Shown: piece after piece, positions 37,316 through 47,344 of the stretch
Layout: the number at the start of each line of letters is the position of its first letter
How positions within the stretch are numbered: position 1 is the first letter of the stretch
Origin: Candidatus Kirkpatrickella diaphorinae
GTDB taxonomy: Bacteria; Pseudomonadota; Alphaproteobacteria; Acetobacterales; Acetobacteraceae
NCBI RefSeq assembly: GCF_025736875.1
Contig: NZ_CP107052.1
Span: 291,001 to 355,000, forward strand
Direction: 5' to 3'
DNA: 64,000 nucleotides
Program-made: the position numbers and the translations under genes
The notes under the pieces: model-generated
Told to the model about the DNA's origin: nothing
The model's database searches: none
The model's input: the letters and a program-made list of their open reading frames with translations, nothing else

Positions 37316-37966
37316 ATGAGAAAGAGAACGGTTCAGCCCTGCATGCTTCAATCCCGCCATCTCGTCAGGCGCGGCGTGCTGAGTCTGACGCTGGGCGGTC
37401 TGCTCTCCCTTTCAGCATGTAGCGGCGCCTGGCGACATGACCCTTATGAACTGCCCATCGCCCGCTACAGTAACGGGCCAATTGCAGACGCCGCGCCCCC
37501 TGCATCGGTGGAAGTGGCGCGACAGCTCATGGAACAGGTGGGTGCTTCGCAATATACGTCACCAGGTTGGCAGCCGGGACGGGTGAGGCAGGTCGTTCTT
37601 CTGACCTTCCGGGCTGATGTGTCGGCGGCGCAGAAACAGGCTTTTGCCCTGCGTCTCGCGCGCCTGACGCAGGATTCCCGCCGCCCGGATGGACGCCACC
37701 CGATCGACCTGATCGAAATGGGGTGGGAGGGCGCGCCGCACCTCCCTCCTGCAGGGAGGCACTTCCTGTATATTCTGCAATTCCGATCGGAAGGGGACCG
37801 TCACTTCGTCATGGGCCCGCCCATCGTGACAGATCCGCATTTTTATGACCCGGCTTACGCGGCTTTTTCCGCTTTCATGTCCGGGCTGATTGTCGACCGC
37901 ACGGAGTATGGATATCATCCTGCCATCGTTCCGGGAATCGTTGCGCGATCAAAACGCGCATCCTGA
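37316..37966 (+). CDS. lipoprotein with Dabb-like domain
   Basis: A 216-residue predicted lipoprotein: basic N-terminus, hydrophobic stretch, and lipobox LSAC (Cys 35). The mature part has RQVVLLTFRADVSAAQKQAF, then FLYILQFRSE and FMSGLIVDRTEYGY, a pattern like the stress-responsive Dabb alpha/beta barrel. The match is by eye and tentative. It lies 42 bases after the ferritin-like gene on the same strand, so the two could be co-transcribed. Confidence 0.6.
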   Translation: MRKRTVQPCMLQSRHLVRRGVLSLTLGGLLSLSACSGAWRHDPYELPIARYSNGPIADAAPPASVEVARQLMEQVGASQYTSPGWQPGRVRQVVLLTFRADVSAAQKQAFALRLARLTQDSRRPDGRHPIDLIEMGWEGAPHLPPAGRHFLYILQFRSEGDRHFVMGPPIVTDPHFYDPAYAAFSAFMSGLIVDRTEYGYHPAIVPGIVARSKRAS

Positions 37967-38045
37967 AGGCGGGGGGCGACCCTCAGAAATGCTTATAACA
38001 GACATGCCAAGCTCGGCATGAAAGACAAATATCAGGAGCTCTGGT

Positions 38046-40109
38046 TTGACCAAAAAATCTGTTCTGAAAAAGAGTCTTCTTGCCGCGAGTGCGACCTGGC
38101 TGGTCGTGGCCGGGGCGCAGCTCGGTCGTGCCGAAACAAAGCCTTATCCGGCAGGGTGGGGTTTTGATACAGCAGGCATGAACCGATCGGTCAAACCGGG
38201 GGATGATTTCTTCAGTTTCGCGAACGGCACCTACATCAAAAATATTCGCATCCCGGATGATCGCTCGAGCTTCGGCGCGTTTGACGTTCTGGCGGAGACA
38301 GCACGTGAGCGCGTTAAAACCCTGCTGATGGAAGCAGGCAGGAACGCGCCGGACTCTCCGATCACGACAAGTGAGAAACTGGGCGTTTATTATGCGACCT
38401 TCCTCGATGAGTCGAAAGCCAACCAGCTCGGCAATGCGCCGCTTAAACCTTATCTGACCGACATTCGTAACGCGCATGATGTCAAATCGGCCGTTGCTCT
38501 CTTCGGCAAGGCGTCTCACCAGTTTTTTTACAGTCCGTTTGAAATCTCCATTATGGCGGGTTTTGATGACCCGACAAAATATGTCATCGCGCTCGGACAA
38601 GGGCGCCTTGGCATGCCGGACCGGGATTATTATCTGAAGCCGGAATTCGCGGCCAAGAAAAAAGCCTACCGCGCCTATGTCGAGAAAATGCTGGGGCTGA
38701 TCAACTGGCCCAATGCCGCGCTGGAAGCGACACGCATCGTCACATTTGAGACGGAGCTCGCCAAAGCGGAATGGCCCCTTCAGGCCCTGCGCGACCCTCT
38801 ACGTCTGAATAACCCGATGAGTCTGGCGCAGCTACAGGCGAAAGTGCCGGAAATCGACTGGTCGCTTCTCCTGACCGAGGCCGGTATCAAGCCGGAGGAT
38901 TTCAAGTCCGAGAAACTTGTTGTGCTTGAGCCTGCCGCGATCCGAAACATGGCGGCACATATTGCCGGGCTGGATAATGCGACCCGTCAGGCATGGATGG
39001 CGTTTCATCTTGCGGATGATGCGGCCCCTTATCTCAGCCATAATTTTGTGCAGGCTTCCTTCGACTTCAACGCGCATGAGCTTGAGGGCCAGCCGAAACT
39101 GAGCGCGCGATGGAAGCAATCCGTCACCGCCACGTCCGCCGCCATGGGTTGGGCCATCGGGCAGCAATATGTGAAACGTTACTTCCCGCCGAGCGCCAAG
39201 GCCAGCATCACCAGCCTTGTCGGGGAGGTGAAAGAGGTTTTTGCTGAGAGATTGCGGCATAATCCATGGATGTCGCCTGAAACGCGTGAGAAAGCGGGGC
39301 GTAAGCTCAATAATTTCCGCATCGAGGTGGGATATCCTACCAAATGGCGCGATTACACATCGCTTGAGGTCAAAAAGGGCGATATTTTCGGCAATGCGAC
39401 GCGTGCTATGGCCTTTAAATGGCAGCATGATCTGTCTCACGTGGGTAAGGATGTGGACCGGACTGAATGGGAAATGACGCCCCAGACCGTCAACGCCTAT
39501 AACGAGCCGACACAGGTTGAAATTGTCTTTCCTGCAGCCATCCTGCAGCCTCCCTTCTTTGACCCGAATGGCGACACAGCCGTTAATTACGGTGCGATTG
39601 GCGGGGTCATCGGTCATGAAATGACGCATTCATTCGATGATGAAGGACGTCAGTTTGATGAAAAAGGCCGCGTGCATCAGTGGTGGACGCCGGAGGACAT
39701 CAAGCGCTTTAACGCACTGGCGGATCGCTTCGGCGCGCAATATGAGAAGTTCGAGGTCTTCCCCGGGCTTCATCTCAACAGCAAACTGACAATGGGCGAA
39801 AACATCGCGGACCTCGGTGGGCTCACCCTCGCGCTCAACGCCTATCACGCATCGCTCAAGGGCAAGCCGGCACCGGTTGTGCATGGTCTGACCGGTGACC
39901 AGCGTGTTTTCCTCGGTTGGGCGCAGGTCTGGCGGGAAAAATTGCGGGATGATGTCGTCAGAAAACGTGTGACCACAGATCCACACTCTCCGCCAAAAGC
40001 ACGAGTCAATCTGCCAGCGCATAATCTTAACGATTGGTACGATGCTTTTGACGTAAAACCGAAGGACAAGCTTTATATTCCGCCCGAACAGCGGGTTGTG
40101 ATCTGGTAA
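38046..40109 (+). CDS. pepO: M13-family zinc metallopeptidase (PepO/neprilysin type)
   Basis: A secreted 687-residue zinc endopeptidase. A signal peptide (hydrophobic to about residue 29, ALG RA-E) precedes PGDDFFSFANGTYIKN, a standard M13 start. The zinc site is H524-E-x-x-H528 (IGHEMTHSFDDEG) with the third ligand Glu 585 in GENIADLGG. The C-terminus ends in the family motif, PPEQRVVIW. The start is a TTG with a CAGGAGCT ribosome site. It would act on peptides in the periplasm or outside. It stands alone. Confidence 0.9.
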   Translation: MTKKSVLKKSLLAASATWLVVAGAQLGRAETKPYPAGWGFDTAGMNRSVKPGDDFFSFANGTYIKNIRIPDDRSSFGAFDVLAETARERVKTLLMEAGRNAPDSPITTSEKLGVYYATFLDESKANQLGNAPLKPYLTDIRNAHDVKSAVALFGKASHQFFYSPFEISIMAGFDDPTKYVIALGQGRLGMPDRDYYLKPEFAAKKKAYRAYVEKMLGLINWPNAALEATRIVTFETELAKAEWPLQALRDPLRLNNPMSLAQLQAKVPEIDWSLLLTEAGIKPEDFKSEKLVVLEPAAIRNMAAHIAGLDNATRQAWMAFHLADDAAPYLSHNFVQASFDFNAHELEGQPKLSARWKQSVTATSAAMGWAIGQQYVKRYFPPSAKASITSLVGEVKEVFAERLRHNPWMSPETREKAGRKLNNFRIEVGYPTKWRDYTSLEVKKGDIFGNATRAMAFKWQHDLSHVGKDVDRTEWEMTPQTVNAYNEPTQVEIVFPAAILQPPFFDPNGDTAVNYGAIGGVIGHEMTHSFDDEGRQFDEKGRVHQWWTPEDIKRFNALADRFGAQYEKFEVFPGLHLNSKLTMGENIADLGGLTLALNAYHASLKGKPAPVVHGLTGDQRVFLGWAQVWREKLRDDVVRKRVTTDPHSPPKARVNLPAHNLNDWYDAFDVKPKDKLYIPPEQRVVIW

Positions 40110-40187
40110 TTATATAATGGGGATTAAAGCGAAAGGAGGGCACGTGCCGGGCAGCGTCTAGGCATGTTTAAAAAGGAGACTTTTTGC

Positions 40188-42218
40188 ATGTCCGGATTGC
40201 AGCCACCTGACGGCACGCCCAACGTGCCGCAAACCGGTGACCCTGGTTTGCGGCGTCATCTTCTTGAACTTGATAACGAGAAAACAGCCATATTGCGGGA
40301 CCTGCTTTGTGTCGCGCGCGGGCTGTGTCTTGCCGAGGCGGCGTATGTCTCGGTCTTTCTTGATCACAAGGAAGCTTTAGTTTTACGTGTCGGTGCGCTG
40401 CCAAAGGAGATCCCTTTTCGCGCCGCTGACTTCCGCAATTATCTGCAGAAAAATCCATTTTTCGAGACGTGTGACCTGTTGCAGAGGTCGGAGCCCGGCC
40501 TGGCCGTGCTCATGGAAAGCCCGTGGTATTATCGTTCCTGCGCAATCCTTCCTTTGATGATGGGTGGCGCGCTGATCGGGGCATTCGGCGTGCTGGATCG
40601 CAAACCACGGAAGGATCATCTGAGTGACGCGGCCATGTCGGCGCTCCGCTCTCTGGCGCGAAGTCTCGCGGCTACCCTGACCCGAAGCGCGCCATCCGCG
40701 CGGCCCGCCAGGCCGTCCGAAGCTTCCGCAACGCCCCGCCACCCCCCAATGCGAAAAAATGAGGACGTTAATAAAGGGGCAGCAGCGGCGCAACGCGTCA
40801 ATCGCAATGGTCTTGTCGGTTTTTTTGAAGCGGATGTGCAAAGCGGCACAGTGCGCATATCACCGTCACTCTGCCGGATGCTCTCCCTGCAGGAACGCGA
40901 TATTTTCCCGATCTCGGCCATCAGGCCCTGCATCCCGCGATTACCGACCCGCCGCAATCTTCTGGACGGGCTCGGCCTGCATGATGGTGCGACGCTGGAT
41001 TATAAAATCCGCCTTGGCGGCGTTGTCACGGAACGCCCCCGATGGCTTCAATGCCGGGTTGCGCTCATCAAAGGTGAGGACGCGCACGCTGCCCATCTTT
41101 GCGGGATCGTCTCTGACGCAAGCGACCATGATACAACGATCAAACATTATGACCTTCTCGCCCTTCTGGGGAAGGAACTGCGCCTCGCCCATCAGGCTGT
41201 CGATGCTTATCGCATCGCGGCGCGACATTTGGGTGAGAGCCTGGATGTTGATTACGTGCAATGTTTCCACTTTGACGCGCATACGGGGCAGAAAAGCCAT
41301 GATTATGGCGGTTGGAGCCGTCGCGGGATGGCGCAAGCGCCGGACGTGCCGTTGCAGGGGCAACGAATATGGCAATATCTCTCTCGCGGAATGGTGCTTG
41401 CAATCGGTGATCTCAGAGAGGTGAGCTGGCTGCTGCCGGAAACCCGAAGTCACACCGCGGATGGGCCGCGCGCCTTTCTGATGATCCCGACAATCTCTGA
41501 GGACCGATTGAAGCACTGCGTCGTGATCGCATCGTCGCGGCCACGCGTGTGGCGCGTCGCAGATACGTATTTCACCCGCATCGTTGTTGACTGGGTTGAA
41601 GCGGTCTCCAATCTGACGGAAGCCCGGCTCGGGCAGGAATTTCTTTACCGGGAAATGGCGCATCGTCTCAAAAACACGCTGACGATCGTCCAGGCCTTGG
41701 CGCGGCAAAGCCTGCGGGATTGTCGGGACCAGGCCAGTGTCAGATCGTTCGAAAGGCGGGTTCATGCGCTTGCTTCCGCCAATACGACGAGCATGACCCG
41801 CAGAAGCAAAAAGGCTGAGCTGAAAGACGTCGCGCAGGATGTGTTGAAATTGATCGCGTCCCTGACACGGTTTGAACTGAATGGCGCGCGCGTTGCCTTG
41901 GGTGCGAAAACGGCTGGCTATCTCGGCCTGCTGCTGAATGAACTCGGCACAAACGCCATTAAATATGGTGCGCTTTCAAACGAAGCCGGCAAAGTGCGTC
42001 TCTCCTGGCTGGTGGAAGGCGCGGAAGAGGATGCCCGCCTCGTTATCAGATGGGTTGAGACTGGAGGCCCGCGTGTCAAAGCGCCGCTGCGCAAAGGGTT
42101 CGGGTCTCAGATGATTGAATATGGCCTGGGCGAGGGGTGTCACGCGACGCTCTCCTTTCCGCAGACCGGGTGTCAGGCAAGTTTCAGCATGTCGATGCGC
42201 AAAGCGGGTGAGGATTGA
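40188..42218 (+). CDS. HWE-family sensor histidine kinase with GAF and PAS domains
   Basis: A soluble kinase of 676 residues. An AAAAAGGAG site lies about 12 bases before the chosen ATG; an ATG at 40164 is alternative. A GAF-like domain (about 35-170), a basic low-complexity linker, a PAS-like domain (205-310), a second GAF (320-475), then the HWE kinase: YREMAHRLKNTLTIVQAL with His 492 and the N-box NELGTNAIKYGALS. There is no receiver. HWE kinases in alphaproteobacteria often answer light or general stress. A cognate regulator is not adjacent. Confidence 0.85.
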   Translation: MSGLQPPDGTPNVPQTGDPGLRRHLLELDNEKTAILRDLLCVARGLCLAEAAYVSVFLDHKEALVLRVGALPKEIPFRAADFRNYLQKNPFFETCDLLQRSEPGLAVLMESPWYYRSCAILPLMMGGALIGAFGVLDRKPRKDHLSDAAMSALRSLARSLAATLTRSAPSARPARPSEASATPRHPPMRKNEDVNKGAAAAQRVNRNGLVGFFEADVQSGTVRISPSLCRMLSLQERDIFPISAIRPCIPRLPTRRNLLDGLGLHDGATLDYKIRLGGVVTERPRWLQCRVALIKGEDAHAAHLCGIVSDASDHDTTIKHYDLLALLGKELRLAHQAVDAYRIAARHLGESLDVDYVQCFHFDAHTGQKSHDYGGWSRRGMAQAPDVPLQGQRIWQYLSRGMVLAIGDLREVSWLLPETRSHTADGPRAFLMIPTISEDRLKHCVVIASSRPRVWRVADTYFTRIVVDWVEAVSNLTEARLGQEFLYREMAHRLKNTLTIVQALARQSLRDCRDQASVRSFERRVHALASANTTSMTRRSKKAELKDVAQDVLKLIASLTRFELNGARVALGAKTAGYLGLLLNELGTNAIKYGALSNEAGKVRLSWLVEGAEEDARLVIRWVETGGPRVKAPLRKGFGSQMIEYGLGEGCHATLSFPQTGCQASFSMSMRKAGED

Positions 42219-42307
42219 TTTTTCAGAGCGTTCCTTTACTCATCACGGCGAAAGCGCGTCGCACTCAGGTCATCATCGCCGACGCCGCATGAATTTAGGA
42301 TGGACGA

Positions 42308-43030
42308 ATGGGCGTGATCAAACTTGGTTTTCTCCACACGGCACTTCATGCAGGATGTGCGAGCGCGGTGGCACGAGTCATTGAGGCCCACGGGTTTGAG
42401 GTTGATTATGTCGATCTCACGCGCGGCGACGTGAAGGAAGCGTTATTCACGAACCAGCTTGATATTTATGCGTCGACCTGGCTGCCAATGGATGATGATC
42501 TCCTGAATGGCAATTATCGTGCGGTCGGTGATCTCTATCAGCCTCTGCCGTCCTGGCTGACGGTTGGGGACGTCACCATAGGGGAAGGCGGGGCCGTGAC
42601 ATGTGATGCGATCTACGCAGCGGAGTCAGTCCGTCATCTCTATGCCGACGCGTTACAGTCTTTCAAACGCACGTCGCATAAAGACGTCACCATCATTGAT
42701 GACGAAACCCTTTACCACCAGTTAAATCACGCGGCGCAACAAGATCAACGTGTGCTCGTCGCGGCGATGCAGCCGCACGCGGCATTTTTTGATGCCCGCT
42801 TCCAGCTTATAGAAGCGGGCCTGCCGACGCTCGGTGCGCCGCTGCGGGCGCCACTCCTGATTTCGGAAAATCTCGCGGAAAGTGGTGACCCGGATCTGTT
42901 TGATGAGCTTTCTGAAATGATGCTGGGGGTCAAGGTCATGAGCGCCCTTGATTACGCGATCACGGTGGAAGGCGTTGACCCTGAAGATGCAGCTGAGTCC
43001 TGGCAGAGAGGCCGACTTATCCCGCGCTGA
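42308..43030 (+). CDS. OpuAC/ProX-like substrate-binding domain protein without signal peptide
   Basis: A 240-residue protein matching glycine-betaine binding proteins: IKLGFLHTALHAGCASAVARVIEAHGFEVDYVDL, then IYASTWLPMDDDL, AAESVRHLY and the C-terminal SALDYAITVEGVDPEDAAESW. No signal peptide or lipobox precedes the ATG, and no proV/proW-like ABC genes adjoin, so it is either cytosolic, a regulatory ligand sensor, or starts upstream of what I can see. An unfused solute-binding domain in the cytosol is unusual. Confidence 0.72.
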   Translation: MGVIKLGFLHTALHAGCASAVARVIEAHGFEVDYVDLTRGDVKEALFTNQLDIYASTWLPMDDDLLNGNYRAVGDLYQPLPSWLTVGDVTIGEGGAVTCDAIYAAESVRHLYADALQSFKRTSHKDVTIIDDETLYHQLNHAAQQDQRVLVAAMQPHAAFFDARFQLIEAGLPTLGAPLRAPLLISENLAESGDPDLFDELSEMMLGVKVMSALDYAITVEGVDPEDAAESWQRGRLIPR

Positions 43031-43071
43031 TGTAAAACACGTTTTAAGTATGTTGCTTTTCAGCATCAGTT

Positions 43072-43275
43072 GTGGCGGTGGTCACGCGTAAAAATTTTAT
43101 TAAATTGCTGCACTCATTACTGGAAGTTATAGGACGCTCGACTCGTAATCGCGTGGATGAGGCCGATAATCCCGAAGTTTTTGAAGCGCTTATGCCTGTC
43201 CTGGCAGGTTGTGCTCATGACGGGGTTATCGTCCCGATACCGGTTCTGAGACAATTCGATGACTGGATCGCGTGA
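43072..43275 (+). CDS. possible small protein of unknown function
   Basis: A 67-residue frame from a GTG, with a reasonable protein-like pattern (LLHSLLEVIGRSTRNRVDEADNP, ending VPIPVLRQFDDWIA) but no ribosome site and no known relative. It lies in a 650-base stretch with few clear genes. I report it as a possibility only. Confidence 0.25.
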   Translation: MAVVTRKNFIKLLHSLLEVIGRSTRNRVDEADNPEVFEALMPVLAGCAHDGVIVPIPVLRQFDDWIA

Positions 43276-43348
43276 GGGTGGCTTGTTCTGACAGGTCAAC
43301 TCTAGACGCATCAGGTCGTGGCAAACGATCAATCAGGAGGAAAGGCCC

Positions 43349-43540
43349 ATGAATGCCCTTTCTTTCACGCGATGGACTGCATATCGAGCGATCGACGCAA
43401 CAGCAATCGAACTTCCCTTCAAGTTCGGATGGGATGCCATCTCGTCGATTTTTTTTCCGCGTCTGGCAAGAGCGCTGCGCCGCTCTGACAAGCAACGGAA
43501 ATATGGCAACGTGCAGCCGGCGTGGCCCCCGAGTCGATAA
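43349..43540 (+). CDS. possible 63-residue protein with strong ribosome site
   Basis: AGGAGG at 43335-43340 lies 8 bases before this ATG, a near-ideal Shine-Dalgarno signal. The product is basic (PRLARALRRSDKQRK) with a mid hydrophobic stretch (FGWDAISSIFF). A second ATG at 43353 in another frame would give an 80-residue product with the same signal at a longer spacing; which is used cannot be decided. No family recognised. Confidence 0.38.
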   Translation: MNALSFTRWTAYRAIDATAIELPFKFGWDAISSIFFPRLARALRRSDKQRKYGNVQPAWPPSR

Positions 43541-43685
43541 TCGCGCTCATATGCCCGTAGCCGGAACGTCCTTCCGGACGGGAATCCCCATTTAATTGAA
43601 AAAATCTGGTTGTGCGCTTTTGCATTCCCTGCCGTCTCGCGGTGGGGTGTGGCCCTGTGCGCGCGGCCTTCATGGTGAATAAATC
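43541..43685. other. end of low-coding stretch before the second TonB receptor
   Basis: Together with 43031-43348 this makes a 655-base area with no convincing gene beyond two small frames. At 43033-43046 arms TAAAAC and GTTTTA face each other across two bases, a possible operator. I see no tRNA or repeat here. Confidence 0.4.
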
Positions 43686-46097
43686 ATGCAAGTGCTCGTC
43701 AATAAAATGTCGCGCATCATGCAGCAATATGGTGTTTTCCTCATTGCTGGATGCGTCATCTCTCCATCATTTTCCGAAGCGAAAACGAAAGAGGACTCCA
43801 CCAAAACCCCGATTTCAACCGCGTCCGACAGGAAGCCGCGTGCGACACCGCGCGGCAAAAGCGCCGGGAAGAGCGCCAGCTACGAGTCGCGCAAGGATGA
43901 GGCGATCAATGTCAGCGCCGGCCGTTACCTGTTAAAGGATCCCAATCGACGTCTCATGACGCCGAAAGATTGGAAGCTCGTCATGCCCGGCTCCAATCCC
44001 CTCTATATGTTGCAATATACGGAGGGCGCTTCCCTCTCCGGCACGGATCCATTCGGCGTGGATATGACGACGGCGGGGCTTTATCTGCGCGGTTTCCATA
44101 TGAATGAACTCGGCGTGACGTATGAGGGCATCCCGCTCAATGACATTGGTTGGGGTGGTCTGACCGGCACGAACGTCCTTAAAATCGGCATTGCACAGGA
44201 TCTGGGCGGTATTTCCGTATCCACGGGGTCTGGCAGTGTGAGCACGTTTTCCGCATCCGATAATGGCGGAGACCTGCATTACTTCGTGCGTAACCCAAAG
44301 GACAAAGCGGGTGCCTCAATCTGGCAGTCTTACGGGAGCAACCAGACGATCCAGACGACGATTTCGGCGGATACCGGTCAGATCGGCCATCATGGCCCGA
44401 AAATGCTTGTCGGTTTTCAGCGTAACTATAGCCAGAAATATATGGCTTATGGTGATCAACAGGCGCTGCGCGGCCACTTCAAGGCGGTTCAGGACGTTTC
44501 CTGGGGTGATTTTACCGCATATTTTTCCGGCTCGACCGCCAAAGTGACGGAATATAATGATCAATCCTTCCAGATCAACGATCAGCTTGGCTGGCGGGCT
44601 GATTATTTCGCGCCGAACTACGCGTACGCCTATAATATCTCCCTGCCGGAAAATGCGACGAAGGATTGTGGTAACGGATTTTCATGCAAGGAGCTGGCAG
44701 GGCTTGTCTCTTATAATAGCGGGCATTCCTCACAGGATCTCGTCGGCTCCCTGGCGCATGATTTCCGTATTTCCAAAATTCTTTCGGGTCGCGCTTCGTT
44801 TTACATGACGCATAGTGACACGCATGAGGTGCTGACAGATTCGGGCACGCCATCTCTCACCGGCGCGCCTTTCTCCGAGCAGGTATGGCATCCACAAAAT
44901 CAGCGTCTTGGCGGCACGCTGAGCCTGCGGGCCAAATTAGGGCATCACACCGTGTCCGGCGGCTTCTGGCAGGAACATACGGACTCACGAGCATTGACCT
45001 CCTGGTATAATGAGCCGCGCCTCGGTACCGGGGCACCTCTGAGTGTTTTCGGTAATTTCTCTCAATATGGCCCGGCTTTCCAGACGCAGGCCAATTCCCG
45101 ATGGTCAACATGGGAGCGTCAGCTTTACCTTCAGGATGACATCACCCTTTCCCCCAATCTGCATGCGGGGGTTGGTTTCAAAACGCTGGAAACCTCCACA
45201 TCGGGTGGCGGGCTTGAAGGGGATGCGCCGCGCGGCACGTTATCAACACGCAATTACTTCCTCCCGCATCTGTCAGCTTCCTGGCAGTGGCATAAAGGGC
45301 ATGATGTCTTTGTCGATATCGCAAATAATGAATCCGGCTATCGCGTTTCCCCGCAAGGTCAGATCGGTTACAGCGCTTCCGCCTGGACCGCCGGTGATCA
45401 GGCAGCTTTCGACGCGGCAACGCGCAATATCAAGCCGGAGAATAACTGGAACTTCATTATTGGCGGCCATGATAATCTTGGTTGGGTGCGCCTCTCATGG
45501 GATGCTTATTATGACCTGATCTCCAACCGTCTGCTTTCGGTCGCTGACGATGATGGGGGGCTGAACAGCCTCACCAATACTGTGGCAGCGGTCCCGCATT
45601 CTCACATTATTGGCGGTGATGTCGCCATCAACCTGCCGATCACGCGTCGCTTCATGCTGCGCCAGACATTGGGTGTCAGTAAATTCACCTATGATAATGA
45701 CCTCTTCGCGGATGGAGAGGTCTTCCCGATCAAAGGTTCCGCTCAGCCGGGATATCCGCCGATCACATTATCCACGATGCTGATTTATTCCCATAATGGC
45801 ACGGAGGCTGGCGTGGGTTCGACTTTCTATAGCCGTCGGCCCTTTTCCTACCAGAACGATATGTATGCCTACGCTTACTGGATGACCAACCTCTATCTGC
45901 AGCACACATTCAAGCTCGGCGGGAAGATGCCGCCGGTTACGGCGCGGTTCGACGTCTATAATCTTCTGAACCGTAAGCTCATGGGAACGATTGGGACGAA
46001 TGGCTTTCCGTTCAATCGGGATAAAGGTTACAGTTTTGGCACGATGCAGCGTCAGGCGCCGCGTCAGGCCATGTTCACATTGGGGGTGAGTTTCTGA
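43686..46097 (+). CDS. TonB-dependent receptor, ligand unknown
   Basis: An 803-residue outer-membrane receptor. A signal peptide ends near SFSEA; a Lys/Ser-rich stretch follows, then a plug with YMLQYTEGASLSGTDPFGVDM, LYLRGFHMNELGVTYEGIPLNDIGWG and VSTGSGSVSTFSASDNGGDL, and a barrel ending RQAPRQAMFTLGVSF. The plug wording recalls receptors for ligands other than catecholate siderophores, but the ligand is unknown. No TonB or transport partners adjoin. Start ATG at 43686; 43707 is alternative. It differs clearly from the receptor at 32901. Confidence 0.88.
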   Translation: MQVLVNKMSRIMQQYGVFLIAGCVISPSFSEAKTKEDSTKTPISTASDRKPRATPRGKSAGKSASYESRKDEAINVSAGRYLLKDPNRRLMTPKDWKLVMPGSNPLYMLQYTEGASLSGTDPFGVDMTTAGLYLRGFHMNELGVTYEGIPLNDIGWGGLTGTNVLKIGIAQDLGGISVSTGSGSVSTFSASDNGGDLHYFVRNPKDKAGASIWQSYGSNQTIQTTISADTGQIGHHGPKMLVGFQRNYSQKYMAYGDQQALRGHFKAVQDVSWGDFTAYFSGSTAKVTEYNDQSFQINDQLGWRADYFAPNYAYAYNISLPENATKDCGNGFSCKELAGLVSYNSGHSSQDLVGSLAHDFRISKILSGRASFYMTHSDTHEVLTDSGTPSLTGAPFSEQVWHPQNQRLGGTLSLRAKLGHHTVSGGFWQEHTDSRALTSWYNEPRLGTGAPLSVFGNFSQYGPAFQTQANSRWSTWERQLYLQDDITLSPNLHAGVGFKTLETSTSGGGLEGDAPRGTLSTRNYFLPHLSASWQWHKGHDVFVDIANNESGYRVSPQGQIGYSASAWTAGDQAAFDAATRNIKPENNWNFIIGGHDNLGWVRLSWDAYYDLISNRLLSVADDDGGLNSLTNTVAAVPHSHIIGGDVAINLPITRRFMLRQTLGVSKFTYDNDLFADGEVFPIKGSAQPGYPPITLSTMLIYSHNGTEAGVGSTFYSRRPFSYQNDMYAYAYWMTNLYLQHTFKLGGKMPPVTARFDVYNLLNRKLMGTIGTNGFPFNRDKGYSFGTMQRQAPRQAMFTLGVSF

Positions 46098-46132
46098 CAT
46101 CCTCTTATTCTGATCCAATCTGCGTGCATGGC

Positions 46133-46166
46133 ACCCCATCCCGTTTCCGAGACGGGATGGGGTTGT
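46133..46166 (+). terminator. stem-loop after the second TonB receptor
   Basis: Perfect 12-base arms ACCCCATCCCGT (46133-46144) and ACGGGATGGGGT (46152-46163) with a 7-base loop, followed by TGTCATTTT. A strong hairpin; the T tract is interrupted. Confidence 0.75.
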
Positions 46167-46367
46167 CATTTTCCGGGGCAGGAAATCAGCCCTCCTGACG
46201 GGTCACGTCTTGGACATGCCTGATGCAATGAGTCGCCGTCAGGGAGCGAGATTTGAACAGCACCACCATGCCTTCCCGACGCCTGAAAACGGTGCTCCCG
46301 TTTGACAGGCGGGTCGGATTTCGCCAAGACCCGTTGGGTATTTCGCGTTAGTAAGGGAGGTGGCTGC

Positions 46368-47333
46368 ATGGTCGGCCAATGTGCTTTTGTCTTTCCGGGT
46401 CAGGGAAGTCAGTCTGTCGGCATGGGGCGTGCGCTTTATGAGGCTTTCCCCGCAGCAAAAGAGGTTTTTCAGGAAGTCGATGAAGCCTTGCAGCAGCGCC
46501 TCTCAACCTTGATGTTCGAAGGTGAACCGGATGAGCTGACCCGGACGGAAAACGCACAACCGGCCCTGATGGCGGTCTCAATCGCCGTCCTGCGGGTGCT
46601 GCAGAAGGAGGCGGGCTGGCAGTTGGCAGAGAAGGCGCGTGTCGTGGCCGGACACTCACTTGGTGAATATTCCGCGCTCGCCGCTGCCGGGTCAATCTCC
46701 CTGACGGATGTGGCGCGGCTGCTCAGGACGCGCGGACGCGCGATGCAGAAAGCCGTCCCCCCGGGTGAAGGCGCCATGGCGGCGTTGATTGGCGTCACAG
46801 CGGCGGAGGCCCTTGAGATCTGCGAGGAAGCCCGTCGACATGTTGACGCGTCCGGACACGCCATATTGGAAGTCGCCAATGATAATGGCGGTGGCCAGGT
46901 GGTGATTTCCGGCCATAAGGCGGCCATTGAGGCCTCTCTCAACTGCGCGAAAGAGCGCGGCGTCAAACGGGCCGTTATCCTCCCGGTTTCCGCGCCTTTC
47001 CATTGCTCACTGATGCAGTCGGCGGCCGATGTGATGGCTGACGCACTCGCGGAACAGGATTTCACAGCGCCGCATGTCCCGCTTATCGCCAATGTGACAG
47101 CCTCGGAAGTGACCGACCCCGCAATGATCAGGAAACTCCTGATTCAGCAGGTGACGGGTTCCGTCCGCTGGCGGGAAACTATCGAGAGCCTGCCGGAAAA
47201 AGACGTGTCCGTGGTTGTTGAAATCGGTGCGGGCAAGGTGCTGAGCGGGTTGACCAGACGCATCAATAGCGAGCTGACAGCCTGCAACGCGGCAACCCCG
47301 CAGGATATTGATGCGCTTCTGCGCGTCATATGA
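46368..47333 (+). CDS. fabD: malonyl-CoA--ACP transacylase
   Basis: Loads malonate onto ACP for fatty acid elongation. From [15 protein letters not shown], 321 residues carry the nucleophile elbow GHSLGEY (Ser 97) and the catalytic-His region SAPFHCSLM. The ATG at 46368 follows AAGGGAGG by 7 bases, which fixes the start over a longer frame to 46302. Its stop overlaps a possible upstream fabG ATG. The gene leads the fabD-fabG-acpP-fabF-mltG cluster. Confidence 0.95.
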   Translation: MVGQCAFVFPGQGSQSVGMGRALYEAFPAAKEVFQEVDEALQQRLSTLMFEGEPDELTRTENAQPALMAVSIAVLRVLQKEAGWQLAEKARVVAGHSLGEYSALAAAGSISLTDVARLLRTRGRAMQKAVPPGEGAMAALIGVTAAEALEICEEARRHVDASGHAILEVANDNGGGQVVISGHKAAIEASLNCAKERGVKRAVILPVSAPFHCSLMQSAADVMADALAEQDFTAPHVPLIANVTASEVTDPAMIRKLLIQQVTGSVRWRETIESLPEKDVSVVVEIGAGKVLSGLTRRINSELTACNAATPQDIDALLRVI

Positions 47334-47344
47334 CGGAGAAACAC

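Noticed and set aside
43353..43595. 80-residue frame overlapping the 63-residue frame at 43349
   Set aside because: Same ribosome site at a longer spacing and no better protein character; kept only as an alternative in the entry at 43349.
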